NCBI RefSeq assembly: GCF_000225825.1
Contig: NZ_AGBX01000001.1
Location: 868,001-932,000 of the forward strand
DNA from: Brachybacterium squillarum M-6-3
GTDB lineage: Bacteria > Actinomycetota > Actinomycetes > Actinomycetales > Dermabacteraceae
Direction: 5' to 3'
DNA: 64,000 nt
Under the pieces are notes generated by a model. That model saw only the letters and a list, made by a program, of their open reading frames with translations, ran no database searches and was not told the DNA's origin. Positions 8,182 to 16,710 of this stretch are shown piece by piece. Numbering within the stretch: position 1 is the stretch's first letter; each line of letters begins with the position of its first letter. Both the position numbers and the translations under genes were made by a program.

Positions 8182-8205
8182 CGCGCGAGAGGCTCGCCTC
8201 CCGGA

Positions 8206-11200
8206 TCAGGCCCCGAAGCGGGGCGCGGGCAGCTCCGGTGCCGTCGCCGCCGGGTGCTCCTCCAGCAGCGCCAGGGCCTCCTCCACCCCGCGGGCCAGCT
8301 GGGGATCCTCTCCGGCCACCCAGGCGTTCGGAGGCAGCGGCACCTCGATGTCGGGCTCCACGCCGTAGTTCTCGATCGCCCAGTCCTGGCCCTCGAACCA
8401 GCTCGCGTACTTCGGCTGGGTGACGCCGGTGCCGTCCACCAGGTCGAAGCGGCCGTCGATGCCGATCACGCCGCCCCAGGTGCGGGTGCCCACCACGGGA
8501 CCGATCCGCATCGCCTGCGAGACCGCGTTCACGATGTCGCCGTCGGAGCCGGCCTCCTGGTTCGTCACCAGCACCACTGCGCCGCGCGGGGCGAAGGAGG
8601 GGTAGGTGCCGGGCCGCTCGTTCCGCGGGAAGTCCCAGGACAGCACGCGCCGGGCCAGCCGGTCGGTGACCAGCTGCGAGGTGTGGCCGCCGCTGTTGTA
8701 GCGCACGTCCACCACGATGCCCTCCTTCGTGGAGGCCTCGCGCAGGTCACGGTGCATCTGTGCCCAGCCGCTGGAGACCATGTCGGGGATGTGCAGGTAG
8801 CCCAGGCGCCCGTCGGACAGCTCTGCGACGGCCTCGCGCCGCGAGGCCACCCATGCCTGGTAGCGCAGCTGGGTGTCATCGCCCAGCGGCGTCACCACCA
8901 CGCGGCGCTCCGCCCCGTCCCGTCTCAGCAGCAGCTCGGTGGGCTTGTGCGCGGAGCCCACAAGCAGCGGACCCACGCCCTCGGCGCCGACCTCGCGGCC
9001 GTCGATCCGCACGATCACGTCGCCGACCTCGGCGGCCACCCCGGGCGCCAGCAGCGGGGAGCGGGCACCCGGGTCCGAGGAGTCCCCGGGCAGGATCCGG
9101 GTGATCGCCCAGCCCTGCGCGGCTGGCTCCAGCTCGGCCCCGAGGTAGGCGGTCAGCATCGGCGGGTCCGCCTGATAGGGCGGGCCCATCACGTAGGCGT
9201 GGGAGGTGCCGAGCTCGCCCATGACCTCCCACATCAGGTCCTGGAAGTCGTCCTCGGTGACCACCCGGGCGATCACCGGGTCGTACCAGGAGGTCATCGC
9301 GTGCCAGTCCTGGCCATCCATGTCGGCCCGCCAGTACTGCTGCGCCATGATCCGGTAGTTGTCCCAGAGCATCCCGCGGCGCTCGGCCACCGGGTCCACC
9401 GTCAGCCGCAGCCGGGAGGTGTCGATGACGATCCGTGCCGGGTCCTCCTCCTCCGCCTTGCGCGTGGCCGGGAGCTGCACGAAGGCCTCGGCCTGTCGGA
9501 TCACCAGGGACTCGCCGTCGCCGGCGGCCCACAGCTCGGTGACGCCCTCGGCGAGCACCGTCAGCTTCCGGTCGGCGAGGCTCCAGTGCTCGAGCGTCGG
9601 GGCCGGGTCCTCGCCCTCCACCCCCGCGCGGGCGGCGCCGAGCTCGGTCGCCTGCGGGTGCCGCAGCCAGACGAAGCCGCCACTCACCGCGGTGAGGTGC
9701 GAGTAGGAGCCCGAGGGCACCGGGAAGGGCACCACTCGTGCCTCGACGTCCTCGAGGTCCACGACGGTCCGCGGGGCGACCTCGGCGGCATCGGCCCCGG
9801 CGGGGCTGCTCGCGCTGACCGGCGGGGCCGTGGCCGGCTCGGCAGCGCTCGCCTCCACGCTCGGGGTCTCCGCGGCATCCGTCCCAGTGGCGGTGTCGGC
9901 GGCGGGCTTCGCCGGATCGGCGGAGGCCGACCAGCCATCCGGGTGCGGGCCGAAGGGGTCCTCGGTGGTGCGCTGCAGCGGGATCAGGTGCGGCCGTTCG
10001 GCGTTGACGAAGCCCAGGTCGAAGACCATGTCGTCGTAGGCGGTCTCGAAGGTGCGCAGGGACAGCATCGCCAGGTGCTTGCCGTCGGCGCTGAAGGCGG
10101 GCTCGCTGTCCTGGTACTTCCCCGAGGTGAGCGCGCGGCCGGTGGGGTCGGCGTCCTGCACGTCGGAGATCATCAGCCGGCCCAGCGTCCACGAGTCCGG
10201 CTCGGTCCATACCAGGTAGCGGCCGTCCGGTGACCAGGCCAGGGAGCGGATCTCGCCGCCGTTGGAGCGGCCGAGCTCCCGGATGCCGTCCAGCCGCGGG
10301 GAGGTCGGCTCCGCGGCGCCGTCCTGCTCCCAGGCGGAGGCCGCGCTCGCCGGGGCGGCCTCCTGTGCCGCGGTGCGGCTGGGGTCCTCGACCCCGCGCA
10401 GGGTCACCAGGTGGACGGCGTTCTCGGAGGTCGAGACCGCGACGCGGGAGCCGTCGGGGGAGGGGGCGACGTGCAGGACCCGCCCGAGGGGGCCGAGATC
10501 CAGCTCGATCGGCTCCCCGGAGCCGTCCAGCCGCACCAGGGCGAGCCGGTCCGAGCCGACGCCGCCCTCGGTGCGGTCCGCCTGCGCGGCCTCGTCGCTG
10601 ACCAGCAGGGCGTAGGGGCTGCGGCCGAGCGGCTGTGCCTCCCGCAGGCGCAGCCCGCAGCGGCCCGCGAGCAGGCGGGAGGGACCGCCGCGGTGGGTGA
10701 GCAGATGGGCGCTGCCGCGCCACTCCACCACGCTCGCCCGGGCGTCGTGCACGGGACGCATGGCCAGCAGGTTCGCGCTCGGGGAGGCGGGGCGCGGCAG
10801 CCGGGCGGCCCCGACGCCGTGGGTGCGCACCTCGATCTCGCGCGGCGCGGCCTCCAGGGAGTCCATCGCGAACAGGCGCCCGCGGGAGCCGAACACGATG
10901 GTCGTGCCGTCGGTCGCGGGCTCGCGCAGGTAGCCCTCCGCGGAGCTCAGCGCGGTGTGGGCGCGCAGGTCGGAGCCGTCCGCGGCCACCGACCACAGGT
11001 TCGCGCTCGCCCGGTCGGTGCGCGCAGCCCCCGCCCCGGGGGTGTCCGAGGCGAAGATCAGCCGGTCGCCGTACCAGGCGATGCGGATCTTCGAGGCCAG
11101 CAGCTCGTCCAGCAGCGGCTCCCAGGAACGCGCGGCGTGCTCGGCCGCCGGGGCGTCCAGCGCGACGGCCTGCCGGGAGATCCACAGCTTCACCGCGGTG

Positions 11201-11706
11201 CCGCCCTGGTAGTGCTTCCATCCGGCCTGGTCACGGCGCCACGGGGTGCTCACCACCGTGGTGCCGTCGGGGTGCATCGCGACCTCCCCCGAGCGGCCGA
11301 GCGGCAGCAGCTCCGCGGCGCCGTCCAGGTCCACCGCCCAGAGCTGGGCGTCCCGCGCCAGCGGGGCGCCATGGCTGGTGGTGGCGAGGACCCGCCCGTC
11401 GGGCAGCCAGCCGGAGACCTTCGTGGTGGGCTTGCCCCAGGTCGTGAGGCGGCGCGGCGGGACGGAGCCGTCGACCGTGGCGACCCAGATCTCCGGGCCG
11501 CCCGACGTGCGGGACATGAACGCGATGAGGGCGCCGTCGGGGGAGAAGCGCGGATGGGCGACGGGCGCACCCTCATCGGTGAGGCGCCAGGCGGTGCCGC
11601 CCGCCAGCGGGGCCAGCCAGACATCGTTCGCGGCGGTGAAGGTCACCAGGTCAGCGTGGACATCGGGGTGGCGGAGGTACGCGGCGTGCGCGGGGGTGTC
11701 GCTCAT
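8206..11706 (-). CDS. Tricorn protease homologue (S41 family)
   Basis: A 1166-residue bacterial tricorn core protease that trims peptides, in Archaea downstream of the proteasome. An N-terminal propeller (about residues 15-330) and a second propeller (about 340-700) contain SPDG turns (RFSPDGALIAF, APSPDGSRVAV, AWSPDGRYLVW). A PDZ domain follows (ITRILPGDS, GVAAEVGDVIVRIDG), then the serine-protease core. The catalytic residues of the Thermoplasma enzyme have counterparts: S/H in GELGTSHAYV, S/D in EAGSDGDIVN and E in NYGVEPDIE. Two Ala/Pro/Glu-rich low-complexity inserts interrupt the second propeller. AAGGTGAGG precedes the ATG. No signal peptide is seen, so it is probably cytoplasmic. It stands alone, not in an operon. 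Confidence 0.95.
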   Translation of the reverse strand: MSDTPAHAAYLRHPDVHADLVTFTAANDVWLAPLAGGTAWRLTDEGAPVAHPRFSPDGALIAFMSRTSGGPEIWVATVDGSVPPRRLTTWGKPTTKVSGWLPDGRVLATTSHGAPLARDAQLWAVDLDGAAELLPLGRSGEVAMHPDGTTVVSTPWRRDQAGWKHYQGGTAVKLWISRQAVALDAPAAEHAARSWEPLLDELLASKIRIAWYGDRLIFASDTPGAGAARTDRASANLWSVAADGSDLRAHTALSSAEGYLREPATDGTTIVFGSRGRLFAMDSLEAAPREIEVRTHGVGAARLPRPASPSANLLAMRPVHDARASVVEWRGSAHLLTHRGGPSRLLAGRCGLRLREAQPLGRSPYALLVSDEAAQADRTEGGVGSDRLALVRLDGSGEPIELDLGPLGRVLHVAPSPDGSRVAVSTSENAVHLVTLRGVEDPSRTAAQEAAPASAASAWEQDGAAEPTSPRLDGIRELGRSNGGEIRSLAWSPDGRYLVWTEPDSWTLGRLMISDVQDADPTGRALTSGKYQDSEPAFSADGKHLAMLSLRTFETAYDDMVFDLGFVNAERPHLIPLQRTTEDPFGPHPDGWSASADPAKPAADTATGTDAAETPSVEASAAEPATAPPVSASSPAGADAAEVAPRTVVDLEDVEARVVPFPVPSGSYSHLTAVSGGFVWLRHPQATELGAARAGVEGEDPAPTLEHWSLADRKLTVLAEGVTELWAAGDGESLVIRQAEAFVQLPATRKAEEEDPARIVIDTSRLRLTVDPVAERRGMLWDNYRIMAQQYWRADMDGQDWHAMTSWYDPVIARVVTEDDFQDLMWEVMGELGTSHAYVMGPPYQADPPMLTAYLGAELEPAAQGWAITRILPGDSSDPGARSPLLAPGVAAEVGDVIVRIDGREVGAEGVGPLLVGSAHKPTELLLRRDGAERRVVVTPLGDDTQLRYQAWVASRREAVAELSDGRLGYLHIPDMVSSGWAQMHRDLREASTKEGIVVDVRYNSGGHTSQLVTDRLARRVLSWDFPRNERPGTYPSFAPRGAVVLVTNQEAGSDGDIVNAVSQAMRIGPVVGTRTWGGVIGIDGRFDLVDGTGVTQPKYASWFEGQDWAIENYGVEPDIEVPLPPNAWVAGEDPQLARGVEEALALLEEHPAATAPELPAPRFGA

Positions 11707-11795
11707 GGCCTCACCTTACGGCGGGGCACCGACGCACGAGGCGCGGGCGCGGGGACGCGGGGAATCCTGCGTGCGCGGGAAGGTCGGGGCCCGGC

Positions 11796-12563
11796 TCAGG
11801 CCAGGGCCTCGGCCACGACCTCCTCGCTGCGGCGCAGCACCAGGGCGAGCTCGCCGGCCGTGAGCGCCCCGGCGGTGTCGGCGGGATCCTGCCGCAGCGC
11901 GGAGGGGATCATCCCGGTCGCATCGAGCCAGCTCACCGCGGGATCGACGGCGTCCTCGGGCACGGTCGCGGCGACGCCGAGGGCCAGCAGCGAGGGACGC
12001 AGCAGATGCGTGAGCGCGGCGGCGCCCTCGGCGCGGGTGACCGCCCGCTCCGGGTGCACCGCGAAGTCCGCGTCCACCGTGAGCGCGCCGCGGCCGAGCA
12101 GCCAGAGCAGTGCCGCGCGGCGGTCGACGTCGTCGCCGAGGTCGACGGCCGGGTCCACGGCGGGGGCGGGCACCGCGGGGGACCCGGCGGCGCGATGCAG
12201 GGCACGCGCCAGGGCGCCGCGGTCCACGGTGTCCGCCGCGGCGGTCGTGCCGTCGAGCACCCCCGCCTCGGTCGCCCAGATCAGCGCCTCCTCGGCGCCG
12301 TCCAGGGCGGAGGTGCCGCCCACCAGGGTCGAGCGCAGCCGCGGCACCCCGATCGCTCCGAGCGGCACGGCGGTCACCGCGAGGGCGGCGGCCCCCAGCA
12401 GCACGGGCCGACGCGACGGCCCGGAGGGCTCCGGCGCGGCGGAGCGCGGAACCGCGGACCGGGCGGCCGTGGTCACCGGGGCGGCGGCGTGCGGGGCCGC
12501 GGGCCGGGGCGCGCCGGGTGCGCCGTGGCGCAGACGCGGCACCGGAGGACGTCTCACAGCCAT
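11796..12563 (-). CDS. Membrane-anchored protein with degenerate SLH-like repeats
   Basis: A 255-residue protein. A Pro/Ala/Arg-rich N-terminus of about 50 residues precedes one hydrophobic segment starting RRPVLLGAAALAVTAVPLG, possibly a Tat signal or an uncleaved anchor. The rest contains SLH-like motifs (AEEALIWATEAGVLDG, DRGALARALHRAAGSPAV, AVTRAEGAAALTHLL, TAGELALVLRR) that resemble the clearer SLH repeats at the end of the PhoX protein at 58106. SLH repeats bind cell-wall polymers. The gene overlaps the SGNH hydrolase gene by ten bases, so the two are probably co-translated and work together at the envelope. The SLH call is by eye and the repeats are weak. Confidence 0.6.
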   Translation of the reverse strand: MAVRRPPVPRLRHGAPGAPRPAAPHAAAPVTTAARSAVPRSAAPEPSGPSRRPVLLGAAALAVTAVPLGAIGVPRLRSTLVGGTSALDGAEEALIWATEAGVLDGTTAAADTVDRGALARALHRAAGSPAVPAPAVDPAVDLGDDVDRRAALLWLLGRGALTVDADFAVHPERAVTRAEGAAALTHLLRPSLLALGVAATVPEDAVDPAVSWLDATGMIPSALRQDPADTAGALTAGELALVLRRSEEVVAEALA

Positions 12564-13492
12564 CGCAGCGCCCCCATCCGTTCCACGATCGCGCAGCTCA
12601 CGGCGAGATTGCCCCAGCCGTTCAGGTGGGTGCCGTCCGCGGCGACCAGCAGCGGCGGGGTCACGCCCTGCGCCAGCGCCTCGTGCGTCGAGGCCTGCTC
12701 CAGCAGATGCAGCGGGGCCAGGCTGTCCGCGGAGGCCAGCCCGTCCTCACTGGTCAGCAGGGCCTGCAGGTCCAGGAAGCGCTCGCCGTAGCGATCGGTC
12801 TGCTCCGCGTTGACCGTGGCCAGGGCCTCCCCGGTGTCCGAGCCGACGGGGTCGCGCTCGGTGGGCCACTGTCCCAGCACCAGGCTGTCCGTCGCCGGCG
12901 TGGGGGTCGACTCCCAGAGCCGCTGGACGTCGGCCAGCACCTGCTCCACCTCGCGGATGTTGTTCTTGCCCGTCCACAGGATCTGCCGCGCATCGTCGAG
13001 CCCGTCGGTGAGCGTCGAGGTCAGCGTGCCGTCGGCGAGTCGGGCGGAGGGGTCCTCGGGGGTGAAGCGCCAGGCGCCGTCGGCATCGTCGACCAGGCCG
13101 GTCACCGTGCCGAGCCGCGCCGGGAAGACCAGCGGGCCGACGGGGGACAGGCCGCCGTCGAGATCGAACAGCACGGCCCCCGTGCCGGTCGCGGGGGTCG
13201 TGAGCAGCGTGGCATGCGGCGTGTCCAGGCCGCGGGTGAGCATCGTGTGCCCGGAGCGGGTGGCCGCCACGCCGAAGGGATGCACGACGCCGTCGCCGCA
13301 GGCCAGCGCGAGGCGCTCATGGATCCGCACCGGCAGCGGGGAGTCGTCCTCGCCGCGGTGCGAGCTCATCGAGCTGGACCCCCACAGGGTCAGCGGACGG
13401 CTCGCGGCGGCGGGTGACAGCAGGTCCCGGAGTGCGGCGCTTCCCGTGTCGGCGACCGGTGAGGCCGGGACCAGAGCGGGCGTCGAGGGCAC
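12554..13492 (-). CDS. Predicted SGNH/GDSL-type hydrolase
   Basis: A 312-residue protein with the spacing of an SGNH esterase or acyltransferase: a nucleophile block LTLWGSSSMSSHRG near residue 34, an Asn block LWTGKNNIRE near residue 168, and a terminal Asp/His block VAADGTHLNGWGN near residue 284. The GTG at 13492 follows GGAAGG. No signal peptide is evident, but the downstream overlapping gene encodes a membrane-anchored partner. The GSSS(x)SS block is reminiscent of DltD-type GSS sequences more than a classic GDSL. Substrate unknown; an envelope acyl group is a reasonable guess from context. Confidence 0.6.
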   Translation of the reverse strand: MPSTPALVPASPVADTGSAALRDLLSPAAASRPLTLWGSSSMSSHRGEDDSPLPVRIHERLALACGDGVVHPFGVAATRSGHTMLTRGLDTPHATLLTTPATGTGAVLFDLDGGLSPVGPLVFPARLGTVTGLVDDADGAWRFTPEDPSARLADGTLTSTLTDGLDDARQILWTGKNNIREVEQVLADVQRLWESTPTPATDSLVLGQWPTERDPVGSDTGEALATVNAEQTDRYGERFLDLQALLTSEDGLASADSLAPLHLLEQASTHEALAQGVTPPLLVAADGTHLNGWGNLAVSCAIVERMGALRWL

Positions 13493-13617
13493 GGGGACCT
13501 TCCGGAGGAGCCGGGGACGAGAGGAGGGCGGGCGCCGGAGCGCCCGCCCTCACCGTAGGTCCTGGTCCCCGCCCTCCGGGAGAGGACGTGACCGGATCGG
13601 CCCCGTGCCGCCTCCGT

Positions 13618-14688
13618 TCAGGCGCTGATCGGGTCGCCCTGCACCGGGCCCTCGGTGTTCGGCCGCCAGCCCAGCGCCGGGGCGACGTGGGTCGCGAAGC
13701 TCTCCAGGATGTGCAGGTTCAACTCGACGCCGGCCTGCGAGGGGATGGTGAGCATCAGCGTGTCGGCGCTCTGCACCGCGGCGTCGGCACGCAGCTCCTC
13801 GATCAGCTGGTCCGGCTCGCCCACGAAGGTGCGGCCGAAGGTGGAGCGGTGCCCGTCGATGATGCCGATCTGGTCGGCGCCGTCGCCCGGACGCAGGCCG
13901 AACAGCCGCCGGTCCTGCTCCGTGATCACCGGGAACACGCTGCGGGAGACGGAGACGCGCGGGGCGCGGGTGTGCCCGGCATCCCGGAACGCCTCGCGGT
14001 AGCGGTCGATCTGCTCGGCCTGGAGGTCGGCGAAGGAGGCGCCGGTGGCCTCGGTGAGCAGGGTCGAGCTCATGAGGTTCAGGCCCTGCCGACCGACGTC
14101 CTCCGCGCTCTCCCGGGAGCCGGCGCCCCACCAGATGCGGGTGTCCAGGCCCGGGGACTGCGGCTCGATGTGCAGTCCGGCGCCGGGGGAGACGGGCGCG
14201 CCGTAGGGCTGCGCTGCCGCCCGGGCCATCGGCTCCCCGCGGATCGCGGCGAGGAACTGCGGGAACTTCTCGCGGGCGATGTCGGCGCCGCGCGGGTCGG
14301 TGCTGCCGGTGTAGCCGAAGGCCTCCCATCCGCGCTCGGCGGGCTCGGGGCTGCCGCGGGAGACGCCGAGCGCCACCCGGCCGTCGGCGATCAGGTCCAG
14401 CGCCGCGGCCTCCTCCGCCATGTAGAGCGGGTTCTCGTAGCGCATGTCGATGACGCCGGTGCCGACCTCGATGCGCTGCGTGCGGGCGGCGACCGCCGAC
14501 AGCAGGGGCATCGGGGAGGCGGACTGGGTGGCGAAGTGGTGGACGCGGAAGTAGGCGCCGTTGACGCCGAGCTCGTCCGCGCCGACCGAGATGTCGAGGG
14601 CGTCGTGGAGCATCTGGCGCGCGCTGAGGCCGCCCTGCTCGGGGCGACCGCCGTAGTGACCGAAGCTGAGGAATCCGAAGGCTCGCAT
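13618..14688 (-). CDS. LLM-class (luciferase-like) flavin-dependent oxidoreductase
   Basis: A 356-residue TIM-barrel protein of the bacterial-luciferase superfamily, which uses reduced FMN or F420. Typical features are the start MRAFGFLSFGHYGG, VGTGVIDMRYENPLYMAEEA, DLIADGRVALGVSRGSPEP, a WWGAGSRESAED segment and, near the end, ELNLHILESFATHVAP. The ATG at 14688 gives the family's normal N-terminus. An AT-rich promoter with a GAATATTC palindrome lies just upstream. The substrate cannot be told from sequence. The gene is transcribed away from the VOC gene only in the sense of order; both run leftward. Confidence 0.9.
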   Translation of the reverse strand: MRAFGFLSFGHYGGRPEQGGLSARQMLHDALDISVGADELGVNGAYFRVHHFATQSASPMPLLSAVAARTQRIEVGTGVIDMRYENPLYMAEEAAALDLIADGRVALGVSRGSPEPAERGWEAFGYTGSTDPRGADIAREKFPQFLAAIRGEPMARAAAQPYGAPVSPGAGLHIEPQSPGLDTRIWWGAGSRESAEDVGRQGLNLMSSTLLTEATGASFADLQAEQIDRYREAFRDAGHTRAPRVSVSRSVFPVITEQDRRLFGLRPGDGADQIGIIDGHRSTFGRTFVGEPDQLIEELRADAAVQSADTLMLTIPSQAGVELNLHILESFATHVAPALGWRPNTEGPVQGDPISA

Positions 14689-14696
14689 GATGGTCC

Positions 14697-14722
14697 CAAC
14701 CCTAGCGATTGGTTGAATATTC
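14697..14722 (-). promoter_or_regulatory. Promoter with GAATATTC palindrome
   Basis: Reading leftward, TTATGG and TAGGGT are separated by 17 bases, with TAGGGT nine bases before the flavin oxidoreductase ATG. Inside the spacer is the perfect palindrome GAATATTC (14715-14722), flanked by AT-rich DNA that stands out here. It could be a repressor site. The -10 match is modest. Confidence 0.45.
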
Positions 14723-14800
14723 CATAAATGGGTGTGTGGCGTGTCGCCAGGGCGCCAGGGCGCCTGGGCGGCGCGGGGGCCGCGTCGAGCGTGGGCGGGA

Positions 14801-15241
14801 TCAGCCGTGCGCACCGGCCACGACGATCGCGAACAGCACGCCGAAGGGGTCCGTGACCTGCCCGTAGTGGTCTCCCCAGGGCGCCAGCTCGAAGGGCATC
14901 GCGAGGCGGCCTCCGGTGGAGGTCACCTTCTCGATCAGCGCCTTCGCCTCCTCGACCGAGTCCAGACCGATCAGGAACGAGTACACGTCCGAGCCCAGTG
15001 GCGGCAGCTCCTGCCCGGGGCTCGCGATCGAGTCGCCCCCGGCCAGGGTGAGCAGCCCGCCGGTGAGCACCCCGTGGGCCACGGCGCCGGGCGGCGGGGC
15101 GAAGGGGAAGCCGGAGAGGTCCGGGAACTCGTCGTAGGTCATCACCTCGAGCTCCCCGCCGAAGGTGTCCCGGTAATAGGCGAAGGCCTCGCCCGCGTTG
15201 CCGGGGAAGCTGATGTAGGGCGTGTTCTGCGGGGTGGCCAT
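14801..15241 (-). CDS. VOC-family protein (PhnB-like)
   Basis: A 146-residue protein of the PhnB/DUF3327-like branch of the glyoxalase superfamily: TPYISFPGNAGEAFAYYRDT, then GGELEVMTYDEFP, a central strand HGVLTGGLLTLAGGDS, VDS-type VEEAKALIEKVTSTGG, and the end WGDHYGQVTDPFGVLFAIVV. The ATG at 15241 has AAGGAG ten bases upstream. The family folds as a dimer with paired beta-alpha-beta-beta-beta modules. Without clear metal ligands beyond H/E positions, the reaction is unknown. Intact, unlike the VOC remnant at 7227. Confidence 0.9.
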   Translation of the reverse strand: MATPQNTPYISFPGNAGEAFAYYRDTFGGELEVMTYDEFPDLSGFPFAPPPGAVAHGVLTGGLLTLAGGDSIASPGQELPPLGSDVYSFLIGLDSVEEAKALIEKVTSTGGRLAMPFELAPWGDHYGQVTDPFGVLFAIVVAGAHG

Positions 15242-15413
15242 GCGGGACTCCTTGGGGTGACGGAACTCCCGGGGCGCCGCGCGCGGCACCCCGGCGCGGA
15301 CGGCCGGGAGGTGCCCCCGCGCGCTCAGTCAAGCACGCCGCCCAGCCCCCGACCAGCCCATCCGTCCCACCCCGCGCGCCGCGCCGCCCGGATGCGCCCC
15401 CACGCCCCCATCC

Positions 15414-15492
15414 CTGTCCACGAGATGTACTCAGGTGGCATGTCGCGTGGATAGTGCACGCGGCATGTCACCTGAGTACATCCGGTGGACAG
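15414..15492. repeat. Dispersed long palindrome, copy B
   Basis: Two 36-base arms differ at four positions and flank a seven-base loop (GATAGTG, 15450-15456). The left arm starts CTGTCCACGAGATGTACTC; the right arm, read in reverse complement, starts CTGTCCACCGGATGTACTC. Two of the four differences still pair as G-U in a plus-strand RNA. The element starts 11 bases downstream of the AbiEi/DUF559 gene's stop and belongs to the family at 843, 16478 and 32244. The remainder of the 15242-15413 gap holds only the VOC ribosome site. Confidence 0.88.
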
Positions 15493-15502
15493 CGCCCGCG
15501 GC

Positions 15503-16354
15503 TCACCCTCGGCGTCGCGGCCTGCGATGGACACCGGCCCGGATCATCGCCAGAAGGGTGGCGAGGGTGTGGTCCCAGTCCAGCATCACCTGTTCCCAGG
15601 TCAGACGCACCACCGTGTACCCGAGACGGTGAGCCGTAAGGTCCCGCAGACGATCGCGGTGGAAGTCCTCGACCCCGGCGTGATGGGCGACGCTGTCGCA
15701 CTCGATGATGAGGCGCTCGCCGACCAGCAGATCCACGCGCCCGATGCCCTCCACCCAGACCTGGGAGCGCATCCGGGCCCCGGCGCGAGTCAGTCCGCGC
15801 CGCACCCGGGTCTCCGTGCCCGACTCCGCGTCCCCTCGCAGCGGGAAGATCGAGGCTTGGCGCCGCTGGGAGAGCGAGGCCGTGGCGGCCTGCACGGCGG
15901 AGGCGTCGATGAGCTTCAGGTGCAGGCCCGATTCGAGGACGATCGCCGCCCCGTCGGCATCCAGGCAGTGCACCGCGTGTTCGAGGGCGAGCGGCAGCGG
16001 GAGCACCGGATGGGGATCCGGCCATCTCCGCAGGATCGGGGCATGCAGGACCACGTCGCATCCGGGCGCGATGTCGAGTCGCGCGCTGCGCAGGGCGGCG
16101 CGGTGGTCGCCGCGGGAGGTCGGGACCCAGAAGCCGTACAGGTTGAGTGCGTCGACGCAGGTCACCCGGTGGCCGTGCCGAAGTGCCCGGAGGACGGCGG
16201 CCGGGGTGTCGCCGGTGGCGTAGTAGCCCCGGCCCAGCGCGATGATCGTCCCCTCGGCGACCAGGCGCTCGATCGCGCGGCGCCCGTAGCCGGCATCCTC
16301 CAGTTCGCGACGGGTTCGGACGTGGACCTCGGGTCCCCGCGGTGGCGACATCAT
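15503..16354 (-). CDS. AbiEi-like N-terminal domain plus DUF559 (Vsr-like) protein
   Basis: A 283-residue protein. Residues about 10-70 form a winged-helix resembling AbiEi antitoxins (VRTRRELEDAGYGRRAIERL, GTIIALGRGYYAT). Residues about 190-275 match DUF559, a restriction-endonuclease-like fold: GRVDLLVGERLIIECDS carries the D..E catalytic spacing, followed by FHRDRLRDLTAHRLGYTVVR and LTWEQVM. Such proteins are common and often single in actinobacteria; no AbiEii toxin is adjacent. The gene is bracketed by copies B and C of the dispersed palindrome. Whether it has nuclease activity or acts on the palindromes is speculation. Two adjacent ATGs (16354 and 16351) are possible starts. Confidence 0.85.
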   Translation of the reverse strand: MMSPPRGPEVHVRTRRELEDAGYGRRAIERLVAEGTIIALGRGYYATGDTPAAVLRALRHGHRVTCVDALNLYGFWVPTSRGDHRAALRSARLDIAPGCDVVLHAPILRRWPDPHPVLPLPLALEHAVHCLDADGAAIVLESGLHLKLIDASAVQAATASLSQRRQASIFPLRGDAESGTETRVRRGLTRAGARMRSQVWVEGIGRVDLLVGERLIIECDSVAHHAGVEDFHRDRLRDLTAHRLGYTVVRLTWEQVMLDWDHTLATLLAMIRAGVHRRPRRRG

Positions 16355-16477
16355 CGGACCAGCGTCGTGCTCCGTTGCGCGGGCCGTGGTGCCCGGGACC
16401 CCGGCGGTGGACGTGTGGACGGTGGGGAGGAATCGCGTGGCACCCGGTCGGGACCGCGTCCGCCCACCGCGAGGTCG

Positions 16478-16554
16478 TGTCCGTCGGATGTACTCGGGTG
16501 GCAGGCCGCGCGCCTATTCCACGCCACCTGTCATCTGAGTACATCTCGTGGACA
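16478..16554. repeat. Dispersed long palindrome, copy C
   Basis: The left arm reads TGTCCGTCGGATGTACTC and the right arm, reverse complemented, TGTCCACGAGATGTACTC; the arms continue for about 34 bases with more mismatches than copy B. It lies in the 356-base gap between the AbiEi/DUF559 start (16354) and the ferritin stop (16711), and together with copy B flanks that gene. I see no gene in the rest of the gap; the stretch 16555-16700 is simple G/C-rich sequence. Confidence 0.82.
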
Positions 16555-16710
16555 GTGCCGGGGCGACTGGCGGGGGAGGACCGAGGGGGGTCGGGTCGGA
16601 CGTGCGCGGGGGTCGGATCGGCCCGGGCACGCAGCGTGCGCGCCGCCGGACGCGCGGACGCCCGGGCACGGGGGGTGCCCGGGCGTCCGGTGGATCAGGA
16701 GGTCAGCGGG

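Noticed and set aside
8254..10233. Long plus-strand frame opposite the tricorn gene
   Set aside because: Antisense to a gene with all catalytic motifs; composition is skewed and no domain is visible.
15503..16354. AbiEi gene as part of an AbiE toxin-antitoxin system
   Set aside because: No AbiEii nucleotidyltransferase toxin is next to it; the C-terminal DUF559 domain makes it a different, single-gene type.
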